A stretch of DNA of 64,000 nucleotides from Rhizobium sp. 9140. Its GTDB lineage: Bacteria > Pseudomonadota > Alphaproteobacteria > Rhizobiales > Rhizobiaceae. Under the pieces are notes generated by a model. That model was not told the DNA's origin. It ran no database searches and saw only the letters and a program-made list of their open reading frames with translations. A program made the position numbers and the translations under genes. Each line of letters starts with the position of its first letter. Positions within the stretch are counted from its first letter, which is position 1. This document shows positions 44,830 through 54,000 of the stretch, one piece after another. Where the stretch lies: the NCBI RefSeq assembly GCF_900067135.1, contig NZ_FJUR01000002.1, forward strand, positions 434,001 through 498,000, written 5' to 3'.

Positions 44830-47205
44830 TCAGGGATGACTGACGAACGCCCTGCTGACCATCTTCCAGTCGCCTTCTATGCGGCGCACGGGACCCGTGA
44901 CTTCGATCTGACTGCGCAGGTGAATGGCCGCGCTGGAAGAGCCGATCATCAGCTCGAACATGCCCGGCTCGACAATCCGGAAACCCTCCTGTCCCGTGAA
45001 CGAGAACATATCCGTCGGGACGCGGAAGGTGACGCAGGCGCTTTCGCCGGGTTCGAGGAAAATGCGCCGGAATGCCTTCAACTCCTTGATCGGGCGGACC
45101 ACCGAACAGACGAGGTCGCGGACGTAGAGCTGGGGGGTCTCCGTTCCCCCGCGCTGTCCCACATTGCGCAGCGTGAAGGAGACGCCGACACTGCCCTCCT
45201 CGCTCTGCACCGAGGCCCGGTCGAGCGTGAGGTCCTCGTAGACGAAGTCCGTATAGGAAAGCCCGTGTCCGAAGGGATAACGGCTCCCGAAATGACGGGC
45301 CACCGGGGTCCCCGAGCTTTTGAATTTGTGATTGTAGAAATAGGGCGATGCGCCGCCGCTGCGCGGCACGGAAATGGACAGGCGTCCGGAGGGCTCAACG
45401 ACGCCGGTGAGCACGTCGGCAAGCGCCGCACCGCCTTCCTGCCCGCCGAAAAAGGCCATGACCTGTGCGGCCACACGATCTTCCAGACCGCCGAGCGTAT
45501 AGGGCCGGCCGGAGGTGATGACGACGATTACGGGCGTTCCCGTTTCCACGACCGCATCCAGCAAGGCCTGCTGAACGCCGGGGAGCACCAGCGTATCGGT
45601 ATCCGAACCCTCGCCGACGGTGCCGGTCTGGAAGATGCCCGAGAGATCCCCGACGCAGACGATCGCCACATCGGCCTGTCGGGCGGCCTCGACGGCCGCC
45701 GGAATGAGGTCGAGGCCTGTCGACACCGGAGAGGTTTGGGACAGCGTCGTCATGTCGGGGACGTCGCCGGGAAAAACAGGCGCGCCCGACTGACGGGCCT
45801 CCAGGATGTGGCAGCCCTTGGCGTAGAGGACACGCTCAGTGCCGAATCGCGCCTCGAAGGCAGTCCGCGGCGTGATCACGGACGTCGCGGCGTCCTTGAG
45901 ATCGCTGACGATCAGATGCACGGGGAAAGAATAGTCACCGAGCAACGCCAGCGGATCGTCGGCCGTTGGGCCGATCAGGGCGATGGTCTTGGTCTCCGCC
46001 AGGGGAAGAATGCCGTCATTGGCGAGGATGACGACTGATTTCTGGGCAACCCGACGGGCGACATCGATCGCCTCCGGGGTCTGCAGCGCGATGGCGGCCT
46101 CATCCGTATAGGGATTTTCGAACAGGCCGAGGCGCATCTTCTCGGTCAGGATACGGTGCACGATCGCATCGATGGTATCGATGCCGATCAGGCCCCGCGC
46201 CAGTGCTTGCCTCAGATGAGATGCGCAGTCGTCGCCCGGCAGTTCCACGTCGAGGCCGGCCTTGAAGGCGAGTGCGGCGGCTTCCGCCGGATCGGACGCC
46301 ACGCCATGATGCTTGTAGAGCAGGCTGATGCCGATATAGTCTGCGACGACCAAGCCGTCGAAGCCCCAATCGTCTCGCAGCACCTTCGTCAGCAGATGAT
46401 GCGAGGCATGGCACGGCTCGCCGTCGATGTCGTGATAGGCGGGCATGACCGATCCCGCATCCGCCAGCCTTACGGCCATTTCAAACGGCAGCAAGAAGGT
46501 GTCGTTCAGTTCCCGCCAGCCGAGATTGACCGGCGCATGGTTGCGCGCGCCTTCCGAGAGGGAGTGCCCCGCATAATGCTTCAGCGTCGCCAGGAAGTCG
46601 CGGTCGCGCCCCTGCAGGCCGCGGACATAGCGGGAAGCCAGGAGCCCGACGAGATAGGGATCCTCGCCGAACGTTTCTTCCGTGCGTCCCCAACGCGCGT
46701 CGCGGGCGACGTCCAGCACGGGGGCCAGCCCCTGGCGGCAACCGATGGAGCGCGCCTCCTGGCCTATGACCCGGCCAACCTCCTCAATGAGGGCGGGATC
46801 GAACGTCGCGCCGAAGGCCAGCGATGAAGGAAACAGCGTGCCGCCCTGCGCCATGATGCCGGACAGGCATTCTTCGTGCGAAATGACGGGAATGCCGAGC
46901 CGGGTTTCTTCCACGAGGAATTTCTGCAGCCGGTTCAAAGCTCGTACACCGGCAGCGGGATCGACCGGGCGGCTGCCGAGAGGGCGCGTGATCTGCCCGA
47001 GACCGAACGACAGCTTCGCCTTCAGTCGATCCCCATCATCAGCGCCGGTAAACGCATCGGTGCGCACCTCGTGGCGGCCATCTTCCGACAGCAGCAGCCA
47101 GAAGGCGTGCATCTGCGCGATCTTCTCCTCGATGCTCATACGGCCGAGAAGATCGGCAACGCGGTTATCGATAGACTGGGCAGAATCCTTATAGATATCC
47201 GTCAT
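44830..47205 (-). CDS. GH3 beta-glucosidase
   Basis: 791-residue glycoside hydrolase family 3 enzyme. The N-terminal barrel contains the KH substrate motif (FLATLKHYAGHSLSEGARN) and the nucleophile Asp in GFDGLVVADYIGISLLYKHH. The C-terminal five-stranded domain and a fibronectin-III-like tail (TLRNVGQRGGTETPQLYVRD) follow. No signal peptide, so it should act inside the cell on imported oligosaccharides, unlike periplasmic BglX. Alone on its strand; an operator-like palindrome and a TATAAT box precede it. Members cleave beta-glucosides, beta-xylosides or related linkages. Confidence 0.9.
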   Translation of the reverse strand: MTDIYKDSAQSIDNRVADLLGRMSIEEKIAQMHAFWLLLSEDGRHEVRTDAFTGADDGDRLKAKLSFGLGQITRPLGSRPVDPAAGVRALNRLQKFLVEETRLGIPVISHEECLSGIMAQGGTLFPSSLAFGATFDPALIEEVGRVIGQEARSIGCRQGLAPVLDVARDARWGRTEETFGEDPYLVGLLASRYVRGLQGRDRDFLATLKHYAGHSLSEGARNHAPVNLGWRELNDTFLLPFEMAVRLADAGSVMPAYHDIDGEPCHASHHLLTKVLRDDWGFDGLVVADYIGISLLYKHHGVASDPAEAAALAFKAGLDVELPGDDCASHLRQALARGLIGIDTIDAIVHRILTEKMRLGLFENPYTDEAAIALQTPEAIDVARRVAQKSVVILANDGILPLAETKTIALIGPTADDPLALLGDYSFPVHLIVSDLKDAATSVITPRTAFEARFGTERVLYAKGCHILEARQSGAPVFPGDVPDMTTLSQTSPVSTGLDLIPAAVEAARQADVAIVCVGDLSGIFQTGTVGEGSDTDTLVLPGVQQALLDAVVETGTPVIVVITSGRPYTLGGLEDRVAAQVMAFFGGQEGGAALADVLTGVVEPSGRLSISVPRSGGASPYFYNHKFKSSGTPVARHFGSRYPFGHGLSYTDFVYEDLTLDRASVQSEEGSVGVSFTLRNVGQRGGTETPQLYVRDLVCSVVRPIKELKAFRRIFLEPGESACVTFRVPTDMFSFTGQEGFRIVEPGMFELMIGSSSAAIHLRSQIEVTGPVRRIEGDWKMVSRAFVSHP

Positions 47206-47645
47206 GGCTGCAGGTCCAGAATTGAATGAGACGACATTGCGTCAGGTGTCGCAAGCGTTAGCGTCAGTAATCATTAAAGTCAATCTACCATGGTAGTGTA
47301 TCACTATTATAACAATGGTTTGTGTCTGATAGGTCTTTTATAATTAAGCTCTCACTCTATCCCTAAAAAAGGGATTCCTGCGCGACTGTGATAGCCGGAG
47401 ATGGCGCCTTACCCGGAAACCTGTCTGAAAACGGGACGCTTTCGTATCGGTATCGTATGTTTCTTGCGGAAAGCCCGGCCGACTTCGTTAAATTCTTCGA
47501 ACACGGAGGACAATAGCGAGATCTCGTACAACATCGTCACCGCGACCGGACGACCCCTGACGACGAACACGCCGACCAGCCAGACGCCTTGTTTTATGAT
47601 GTTTGTCATATTAAAGTCTTTGCACCTTTAGGAGGAGGTAAAACA
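47206..47645. other. AT-rich 440-bp intergenic region between divergent genes
   Basis: It holds the beta-glucosidase promoter and operator (next entry) and, at its right end, the strong GGAGGAGG ribosome-binding site of the thioesterase gene. Bases 47220-47400 are clearly richer in A and T than the surroundings. Open frames of 66-76 codons around 47401-47631 on both strands have no recognisable family, so I leave them unannotated. Nothing else can be named. Confidence 0.55.
47285..47311 (-). promoter_or_regulatory. Promoter -10 and operator palindrome of the GH3 gene
   Basis: On the minus strand TATAAT occupies 47311-47306, and a perfect 12-bp palindrome CTACCATGGTAG (47285-47296) lies 9 bp downstream of it, around or just after the expected transcription start. 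This is where a repressor of LacI/GalR or GntR type would block initiation. No such regulator gene is adjacent. A convincing -35 was not found. Confidence 0.5.
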
Positions 47646-48116
47646 ATGGACGTTCTCAGGAATAACCAGGCCGGTCTTTCTGGTCTTGCTCAGTTGCAGG
47701 TTCTTATAGCGGCCAACAGCCCGCCGCCGATCAACGAAACGATGAAGTTCGTCCTGATCGAGATCGAAGAAGGTCGCGCGGTGTTCGAAGGCAATCCCGA
47801 CCGCAGCGTCTATAATCCGATCGGATCGGTGCATGGCGGATATGCGGCAACGCTCCTCGACAGCGCGTGCGGCTGCGCAGTCCATTCCAAGCTGGCGGCC
47901 GACCAGGGCTACACGACGCTGGAACTCAAGGTCGCCTATCATCGTCCGCTGACGGAGGCGAGTGGTCCCGTTCGCGCCGAGGGGCGCATTCTTTCGATGG
48001 GGCGACGTGCGGCTTTTGCCGAGGCGACGCTGACGGATCGCGATGGCCGCCTCTGTGCCAGCGCGACATCCACCTTGCTCGTCTTTCCGCTCGAGCGACC
48101 CGCCACGACCGCCTGA
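47646..48116 (+). CDS. PaaI-type hotdog thioesterase
   Basis: 156-residue acyl-CoA thioesterase of the PaaI/YdiI group. Landmarks are [20 protein letters not shown] (the HGG turn and catalytic acidic residue) and [20 protein letters not shown]. The start ATG is preceded by GGAGGAGGT six bases away. A fragment of a thiolase gene follows 77 bp downstream, so the two once formed an acyl-CoA pair. Substrate could be an aromatic or short acyl-CoA. Confidence 0.85.
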   Translation: MDVLRNNQAGLSGLAQLQVLIAANSPPPINETMKFVLIEIEEGRAVFEGNPDRSVYNPIGSVHGGYAATLLDSACGCAVHSKLAADQGYTTLELKVAYHRPLTEASGPVRAEGRILSMGRRAAFAEATLTDRDGRLCASATSTLLVFPLERPATTA

Positions 48117-48192
48117 CAGCAAGCACCAACCGACGTCTTCCAAACCGACGGGCGCCCCCATGCGCCGGCCCGACATCGCAGCGTTTCGCAGC

Positions 48193-48385
48193 CGCGCAGG
48201 AACGCGACCGGAAACGACGGTAGAGCCGCTGGCATGGCTGAAGCCGGCCTTCCGCCCGGACGGCACGATCACGGCCGGCAATGCGCCGGGGCTGAACAGT
48301 GCCGCGGGACGCGCTTTCCAGAGGGATCGTCACGCTCTGCATCGGCGGCGGACAAGGCATTGCTCTCGCACTCGAGATGATTTGA
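48193..48385 (+). pseudogene. Thiolase (acetyl-CoA acetyltransferase) fossil
   Basis: Two pieces of a type II thiolase survive. In one frame 48193-48309 reads [18 protein letters not shown] followed by [16 protein letters not shown], the region before the catalytic His. In another frame 48323-48385 reads [20 protein letters not shown] then stop, the C-terminal catalytic Cys-Gly loop. About 130 residues between them and the whole N-terminal half with the first catalytic Cys are gone. Clearly non-functional. Confidence 0.8.
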
Positions 48386-48395
48386 TCCGCGGGTC

Positions 48396-49664
48396 TCAGC
48401 CCTTGAGGGCTGCGGCCGGCGACTGGCGATAGGCGAGGACGGCTGGCACGACGGCAAGGACGGCCGCGAAAGCCGTGACGGAAGCTGCGAAGACGAGGTC
48501 TCCGCGTGCGAAGGCCACGGGCATCGTGAAGCCGTTCTGCCGCGAGACGATGCCGCCGATGACGTCCGAGACGAGGTAGCCGAGGCCGAAACCGAGGAGG
48601 ATGCCGGCGAGGCTGATGGCGAAAAGCTGCAGCCAGACGATCCGGAACACGACGGTGCGCGATGCACCGAAAGCACGCAACGCGCCGATCTGCCGCCGGC
48701 GCTGCCCGACATGCATGATGGTGACGAGCAGAAGGGCGGCCGCAATGAGAACCTGCGTGCCGATCGCCACCGCCATCAGCAGAATTTTGGCATCCCCGAG
48801 CGTCGCGTAGAGCCGCGTCAGAACCTCGCCGGGAAAGACGGCGAGCGTTGTGCCGCTGCGATATTCCTGGCGAAGCTTATAGGCGTCGGCAATCGTCTTC
48901 GGCTTGACCAGAACGGCCGGCACCCCGGCCGAATGTTCCGCCCAGTCTTCGTCGATCGGCGCCGTGGCATCGGCGCTATGCTCATGCTCGCCACCCGCAT
49001 AGCCAGCTCCGGCATGGCCCGCTTCCTCATGGCTTGCCTTGCTATGCTCGGCCTCATCATGCCCCATACCGTGCAGCTCCCACACAGCCTGTATGGGGAC
49101 AAGGATCGCCCTGTCCCATGGCGTGCCGGTCGGCTTCATCCGGCCGACGACGGCATAAGCAAGACCGGTATGCGTATGGCCGCCCTCTTCCGCGGTACCG
49201 TGCATGGGCTTGATCACCGCGCCCATAGAGAGGTCGACCGCCGAGCCGATCACCGCATCACCCTCTTGTCGAAAGCCCACCCCCTCCTGCAGTTGCGGCG
49301 AGAGATGCACCACGAGAGCGGTCGATGTGCCCACCAGCGGATAGCCCGCAAAGGAATCGCCGAAGCCGATGGGGGCTGCAAAGGCCACGCGCGGATCAGC
49401 CGCAAGACGTTGAAGCGCGGCACCCTCCATCAGCGGCAGCGGTGCTGCCTGAAGGAAGACGGAGGATAGGACCAGCTGCGTTTCGCTGCCCGCCGCTCCA
49501 ATCACCAGATCAAACGCGTTGGCCGCACGGGCGCTGCCGAGCCGGAGCGCGCGTTCCTGCAGCGTCACGGAGACGGCGAGCGCCACGGCGAAGGCGATCA
49601 GCAGCAGGATGGCGATCGTCCCGCCCTTATGGCGGCGGATGTCGGCGAGAATGAACCCGATCAT
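48396..49664 (-). CDS. FtsX/LolC-type ABC permease with histidine-rich loop
   Basis: 422-residue permease of the MacB/FtsX fold: one N-terminal helix, a large periplasmic domain and three C-terminal helices ([20 protein letters not shown]). The periplasmic domain carries a histidine-rich loop at residues 198-244 (His198, 202, 207, 212, 217, 227, 229 and 244) with many acidic residues. That loop suggests binding of a transition metal such as zinc. The start overlaps the ATPase stop by four bases. With the CPFC protein it resembles the Zur-regulated ABC operons described in Pseudomonas and Vibrio (matched from memory). Confidence 0.82.
   Translation of the reverse strand: MIGFILADIRRHKGGTIAILLLIAFAVALAVSVTLQERALRLGSARAANAFDLVIGAAGSETQLVLSSVFLQAAPLPLMEGAALQRLAADPRVAFAAPIGFGDSFAGYPLVGTSTALVVHLSPQLQEGVGFRQEGDAVIGSAVDLSMGAVIKPMHGTAEEGGHTHTGLAYAVVGRMKPTGTPWDRAILVPIQAVWELHGMGHDEAEHSKASHEEAGHAGAGYAGGEHEHSADATAPIDEDWAEHSAGVPAVLVKPKTIADAYKLRQEYRSGTTLAVFPGEVLTRLYATLGDAKILLMAVAIGTQVLIAAALLLVTIMHVGQRRRQIGALRAFGASRTVVFRIVWLQLFAISLAGILLGFGLGYLVSDVIGGIVSRQNGFTMPVAFARGDLVFAASVTAFAAVLAVVPAVLAYRQSPAAALKG
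48397..48412. terminator. Terminator-type hairpin overlapping the permease stop
   Basis: CAGCCCT, TG, AGGGCTG: a perfect 7-bp stem beginning one base into the permease's terminal codons. It lies just past the thiolase fossil on the other strand. No clear T-run. Confidence 0.4.
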
Positions 49665-50344
49665 ATCACAGCCGCCTTGCTGTCGCTGGAGATCCGGCCG
49701 CGATCGAGCGTGATCCGGCGCGGCAGGCGCGAAATGAGGGCGGGATCGTGCGACACGACGATGAGTGTCGCACCGGCTGCACCCGCCAGGCCGATCAACA
49801 GGTCGGCAATGACCTGACCGCTTTCCTCGTCGAGACTTGCCGTAGGTTCGTCGGCGATGACGATGCCCGGCGCGCGCACGAGCGCGCGGGCGATGGCAAC
49901 GCGCTGCATTTCGCCGCGCGACATCGTCTCGACCGACTGGTCGGGCCGTTCGAGCCCCGTGCCGGCAAGAAGGTCGCGCGCCCGACGCTTGACGGCGGAC
50001 GATGCCGCGGAGGCAAGCCGCGCAGGCAACAGGACGTTATCGAGCGCCGACAGTCCGGGAAAAAGATGAAAGTCCTGCATGACGAGGCCAACATGCTCGG
50101 CCCGCCAGCGGTCGCGCCGATGCTCGGTAAAGCGCACGAGGTCGGTTCCGCTCCAGTCGATCCGACCCTCGCGGACATGCTCGAGGCCGGAGACGACATT
50201 GACGAAGGTGCTCTTGCCCGAGCCAGAGGCGCCGGTGACGGCCACGTTTTCCCCAGCTGCAAACTGCAAGGCAGGAACCGAGAGCACGGGCGCGGCAAGC
50301 CCGGCATAGCAGACGGCGATATCTTTGAGGGTGAGCGACAGCAT
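49661..50344 (-). CDS. LolD/MacB-type ABC ATPase
   Basis: 227-residue ATPase. Walker A is VTGASGSGKST, the signature position reads MSRGEMQRVAIARALV, Walker B is GIVIADEPTASLDEES and the switch His is in LIVVSHDPALI. I start at MLSLTLKDIAVCYAG, the usual domain start, 4 bp after the preceding stop. It energises the FtsX-type permease with which it overlaps. A general MacB-like role in lipoprotein or metal handling is possible; the histidine-rich permease loop favours metal. Confidence 0.86.
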   Translation of the reverse strand: MLSLTLKDIAVCYAGLAAPVLSVPALQFAAGENVAVTGASGSGKSTFVNVVSGLEHVREGRIDWSGTDLVRFTEHRRDRWRAEHVGLVMQDFHLFPGLSALDNVLLPARLASAASSAVKRRARDLLAGTGLERPDQSVETMSRGEMQRVAIARALVRAPGIVIADEPTASLDEESGQVIADLLIGLAGAAGATLIVVSHDPALISRLPRRITLDRGRISSDSKAAVI

Positions 50345-50348
50345 CTGC

Positions 50349-50810
50349 TCAAACCGACCAGTAACGCGCATTACGCAGGCGCAGGCGGCTGACGAAGCCG
50401 GTCTCGGTATCCGTCCATGTGCCCACCTCCAGCGTTCCCGACACGGAAATGCGCGTTCCCGGCTGGACGAAGGTCTGTGCCTCGTCGAGGTAGACGACGA
50501 CGATATTGTCGGGCCAATCGGAATCCGACGAGCAGAAAGGGCAGATCGACATCGGAATCTCGGTCAGTACGAAAAACGCGGCCTCGGCCTTGAGCGGCGG
50601 CGCCATGAAGCCGCTCATCGTCACGCCCTTGCCGTTCAGCGCTTTCACGGTATCGGAGAAGGTGAGGCCGAGCACACCGACACTGCCGTAGAGATCGTCA
50701 AAGCCGATCTCGGTGTCCGCAGCGAAAGCGAGCGGCGGAAAGGCAGCCGCCGGCAGGGATGCGAGCAAGCCGAGGAGCATGCGACGGCGCAAGGCCTCAG
50801 ATTTCGTCAT
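50349..50810 (-). CDS. Periplasmic CPFC-motif protein (DUF3299-like)
   Basis: 153 residues with an N-terminal export signal (RRRMLLGLLASLPAAAFPPL; the arginines make a Tat-type leader possible). The mature part resembles DUF3299: VTMSGFMAPPLKAEAAFFVL followed by PMSICPFCSSDSDWPDNIVV. Cys90-Pro-Phe-Cys93 could bind zinc or take part in disulfide exchange. First of three close genes with the ATPase and His-rich permease, after the alkaline phosphatase. Domain name recalled, not searched. Confidence 0.75.
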   Translation of the reverse strand: MTKSEALRRRMLLGLLASLPAAAFPPLAFAADTEIGFDDLYGSVGVLGLTFSDTVKALNGKGVTMSGFMAPPLKAEAAFFVLTEIPMSICPFCSSDSDWPDNIVVVYLDEAQTFVQPGTRISVSGTLEVGTWTDTETGFVSRLRLRNARYWSV

Positions 50811-50826
50811 GTCGTTTCCTCGAGCG

Positions 50827-50848
50827 CCGCCGGGCGATAACCCGGCGG
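50827..50848 (-). terminator. Hairpin between alkaline phosphatase and CPFC genes
   Basis: CCGCCGGG, loop CGATAA, CCCGGCGG: an 8-bp perfect stem in the 49-bp gap. There is no T-run on the minus strand, so it may attenuate rather than stop transcription from the phosphatase gene into the CPFC operon. Confidence 0.5.
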
Positions 50849-50859
50849 GCTTCTATTCC

Positions 50860-52626
50860 TTACTTCGCGGAGATCTTGTCCGGTGAGCCGAGGGCGAGAC
50901 TGTCGGCGAGCACGCGGTAGATGTCGCTTTCCTCCATATAGCCCTTAAAGCCTTCCGAACCTGGCCCGCTTGCCTGCAGCACGACGTCATCGACGGCATG
51001 GACGGCGCTTTCGGAGCTCTTCGGCAAGTTGCCTTCGCGCAGAACAGCGCCGGGAACGTCCTTGTAGGCCGGGTTCGCGACGTATTCCTTATTCTCGTTC
51101 TGCACGGTCGGCTCGAACGGGCCATCGAGCTTCGGACGGAACGTCTCGTAGTAATCCGGGAAGTTGCTGGAGAACACGGCGAGGCGGCGTGTCGGATCGA
51201 CCTTATCGGGATAGCCGTCGCCGTCCTTGTCCTCGTAGTTCGGGAAGCCGGCATCGGCGTAGATGCCAACCTTCTGCCGCATCTCCGTGCCCGGCTTTTC
51301 GTCGTCGATGGTGCCGATGACCGAAACGCCGTGGGTGTGGTCGCCCGTGACGACGATCAGCGTATCCGGGTTCTTGGCGGCAAAATCGCGCGCGACCCCG
51401 ACGGCCTTGTCGAACTCGATCGTCTCATACATCGCCCGGTCCCAATCCATCGGGTGGGACATCTTGTCGATCGTGGCGCCCTCGACCATCAGGAAGAAGC
51501 CGTCCGCGTTCTTGGACAGCTGCGTCAGCGCCGCACTGGTCATGTCGACGAGGCCCGGCTGGTTCGGGAACTTGGAAACGGTGCCCTTCTTCAGGAAATT
51601 GCGGTCAAGGATCGAGTCCATGTTGCCTGTGTGGAACAGGCCGAGCAGCTTGGCGGCATTGGTGCCGGAAGAGGCTTCGAGCTCGGTCCTGTCGGTCGCC
51701 AGTGCGTAGCCGGCATCCTTGAACATCTGGATATAATCCTTGTCGTCCTTGCGCTTGGAACCCGGCGTCGCCTGCGGCAGGAAGTAGGCGGAACCGCCGC
51801 CGAGGATGACCTCCGGCTGAACGGTATAGAACATGCCGACGATGTCGGCCTTGTCGGCGCGCTTGCGGGTGTGGGCGACGACGGCTGCCGGCGTGGCATC
51901 CTCGATCTCGGCGGTGGATACGACACCGATCGCCTTCTTCGTGGTGCGGCGCAGGGCTTCCGCGATGGTCTCGACCTTCGGGTCGTCAAGGCTTGCGGGG
52001 GTTCGGTCGGCATAGACGCCGAGCGCGTTGACGGCCGTCTTGTGGCCGGTCATGTAGGCCGACATGGTGTTGGCGCTGTCGGTCGCGATCGCGTCCGTGG
52101 CCGAGGTCCCGACGAAGGCCATGTGATCGAGATCGTCCATGGCGAGACGCCCATTCGACTTTCCTTCCGTCATGCCCTTCGACATGATCCGGGCGCCGGT
52201 GCGGTGCGCGACCGAGAGGCCGTCGCCGAGCAGGAAGATCACATTCTTCGCCTTCGGCTGCGCGGTGGTTTCGTAGACCTCCCACGTCACCGATTTCGTC
52301 TCGCCGCCTGCGGTCACATCGACCTTGTAGCTCCCGGCCTTCAGGATTCGTGCGCCGCGCAGGATCAGGGCGGAACCGAGAACCTTGTCCTCCTTGCCCT
52401 TCTCCTCGGCCACAAATTCGGCAGCCGAGCCGAGCGCTGCGGCATAGTCCTCGCCGTTGACGGTGACCTTCACGTCCTCGGCCTTCACCACGCCGGGCAG
52501 CTCGATCTTAAAGTCGAACGGCGATCCCGCGAGGATCGTCGCGCGGGAGAGCGGGTAAACGGTCGTGGCCTGGGCCGCGCCGGCAAGGATCGTGGTCGCG
52601 ACAAGCGCAGCAAGAAGAGTCCGCAT
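50860..52626 (-). CDS. Secreted alkaline phosphatase (PhoA-type) with N-terminal Ig-like domain
   Basis: 588 residues with a signal peptide (MRTLLAALVATTILAGAAQA). Residues 22-120 look Ig-like. The phosphatase domain has metal Asp135 (FLLGDG), nucleophile Ser184 in TDSANTM, GFFLMVEGATIDKMSH and VTGDHTHG, as in zinc/magnesium alkaline phosphatases. Near residue 435 is DKDGDGYPDKVD, a calcium-loop-like insertion. GAGGTTCTC precedes the ATG; a longer start at 52707 is unlikely. It hydrolyses periplasmic phosphomonoesters. I find no convincing Pho box upstream. Downstream genes form a possible zinc-handling unit. Confidence 0.88.
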   Translation of the reverse strand: MRTLLAALVATTILAGAAQATTVYPLSRATILAGSPFDFKIELPGVVKAEDVKVTVNGEDYAAALGSAAEFVAEEKGKEDKVLGSALILRGARILKAGSYKVDVTAGGETKSVTWEVYETTAQPKAKNVIFLLGDGLSVAHRTGARIMSKGMTEGKSNGRLAMDDLDHMAFVGTSATDAIATDSANTMSAYMTGHKTAVNALGVYADRTPASLDDPKVETIAEALRRTTKKAIGVVSTAEIEDATPAAVVAHTRKRADKADIVGMFYTVQPEVILGGGSAYFLPQATPGSKRKDDKDYIQMFKDAGYALATDRTELEASSGTNAAKLLGLFHTGNMDSILDRNFLKKGTVSKFPNQPGLVDMTSAALTQLSKNADGFFLMVEGATIDKMSHPMDWDRAMYETIEFDKAVGVARDFAAKNPDTLIVVTGDHTHGVSVIGTIDDEKPGTEMRQKVGIYADAGFPNYEDKDGDGYPDKVDPTRRLAVFSSNFPDYYETFRPKLDGPFEPTVQNENKEYVANPAYKDVPGAVLREGNLPKSSESAVHAVDDVVLQASGPGSEGFKGYMEESDIYRVLADSLALGSPDKISAK

Positions 52627-52767
52627 GAGAACCTCGTTCGGGTAGAGAGGAGACTGTCTGCGGGCAGGCTTAACCGCCCTGTGTGACGGTTGGATGATGG
52701 TCGTCACGCCGGTTGCAGAAAGACGACGGTTCGCCGCTCTTTGTGGGTGTCGCAGCGGCGCGGCCGG

Positions 52768-53913
52768 CTACGCCTCGTCCTCGTCGTCCTCGTCGACGAC
52801 GCCGGTGAGCCGCATGCCCTCGATCCACGTCGCGCCGTCCTTACGGATGACACGCTTCGGCCGGGTTCCGCAGCGCTCGAAAACGGCAGAGGCGAGCGCT
52901 TCTGAATGGGTGACGATCCAGATCTGACTAGTGACTGCGGCCGTCGCGATCAGATCGGCGAGCGGCAGGAGCATGTCGGGATGCAGGCTCGCCTCAGGCT
53001 CGTTGAGCGCGATCAGCGGCGGCTGGCGATAGGACATCAGTGCGGCGGCAAGAGCGAGGAAGCGGATCTGCCCGTCGGAGAGTTCGCGCGGCTGAAAGAC
53101 GCGCTGCGGAAAGTCGGGAAAGATCAGGCCGAACGCAGCGAATTCTTCGGGCTCTGGCACATGCAGCCTCGCGCCGCCGAGGGCTGCCGCGATCGCCCGG
53201 TCAAGTTCGACGGTGTCGCCGCGGGTGTGGACGAGCGTTGCAAAGACTGCCGCCATATTGCCGCCGTCCTCAGCCAGAAGCGGTGCCGTGACCGCAAGGC
53301 AGGGCTGGCGCAGCGCCGCATCCCGGTCGGTGCGGAAGCCGTGGAAGAAGCGCCAGCCATCGACCAGACGGCGAAATGTTGCGACTTCCGGATAATGGCC
53401 GGCATCGCCGAGCATGGCGATCGCCGTCTCCGACGTCATCGCCGGCTGCGGATACTCTTCCATCCGTCCACGCTCGCCGCGCACCATCACGCCTGGCCCT
53501 GCCCGTTTCATCATCGTGACCGGCCGCGCGCCCGTTTCGACCGAAAGGACCTCTTCCTTTATTTGCGGCTCGAAGGCGAAGCCGGCTGCGGCCTTCGGCG
53601 GTCGCAACCCGGCCTCCACGCGATAGCGGAACGTGACCGCCCGCTCCTCGTCCAACACTTCGACATCGAGCCTGATGCGGAAATTCTTCTCGATGCGTCT
53701 CGGGCCTGACCAGAGCGCGGACGCCATGCCTCCTTCCGCCGCGATCTCATAGGCGAGCGAGCCCCTCACGGCGGCCTGCACGAGCTGCAAGGCGCGATAG
53801 AGATTGGACTTGCCGACGCCGTTCTCGCCGATGAACACGTTGACACCGCCCAGATCCATGCGGATTGAGCGCAGCGAACGGTAGTTCCGGGCGGACATGG
53901 AGCGGAGCATCAT
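52768..53913 (-). CDS. SMC/RecF-like AAA ATPase
   Basis: 381-residue predicted ATPase of the COG4637 type. Walker A is VFIGENGVGKSNLYRAL, the ABC-like signature is RELSDGQIRFLALAAAL, Walker B is LIALNEPEASLHPDML and the H-loop reads QIWIVTHSEALASAV. No coiled coil, no nuclease domain and no linked toxin-antitoxin or phage-defence partner. The C-terminus is strongly acidic (VVDEDDEDEA). A role in DNA or RNA metabolism is possible but unproven. Single gene. Confidence 0.83.
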   Translation of the reverse strand: MMLRSMSARNYRSLRSIRMDLGGVNVFIGENGVGKSNLYRALQLVQAAVRGSLAYEIAAEGGMASALWSGPRRIEKNFRIRLDVEVLDEERAVTFRYRVEAGLRPPKAAAGFAFEPQIKEEVLSVETGARPVTMMKRAGPGVMVRGERGRMEEYPQPAMTSETAIAMLGDAGHYPEVATFRRLVDGWRFFHGFRTDRDAALRQPCLAVTAPLLAEDGGNMAAVFATLVHTRGDTVELDRAIAAALGGARLHVPEPEEFAAFGLIFPDFPQRVFQPRELSDGQIRFLALAAALMSYRQPPLIALNEPEASLHPDMLLPLADLIATAAVTSQIWIVTHSEALASAVFERCGTRPKRVIRKDGATWIEGMRLTGVVDEDDEDEA

Positions 53914-54000
53914 GATCGTTGTCTACACCGGGTATCACGCCCGATGAAAGCATCCGGCACGACCAAATCCCTGTGATGCCGCCGCAAATAAGGGATCCGA

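Noticed and set aside
47401..47631. Short open frames on both strands upstream of the thioesterase
   Set aside because: No family, motif or convincing ribosome-binding site; the two frames overlap each other in opposite directions.
52682..52706. GTGACG-N13-CGTCAC upstream of the alkaline phosphatase, considered as a Pho box
   Set aside because: A Pho box is a direct repeat of CTGTCAT-like words 11 bp apart; this is an inverted pair with poor word match.
52768..53913. SMC-like ATPase considered as part of a phage-defence system
   Set aside because: No nuclease, methylase, toxin or mobile-element gene is next to it, and its composition matches the surroundings.
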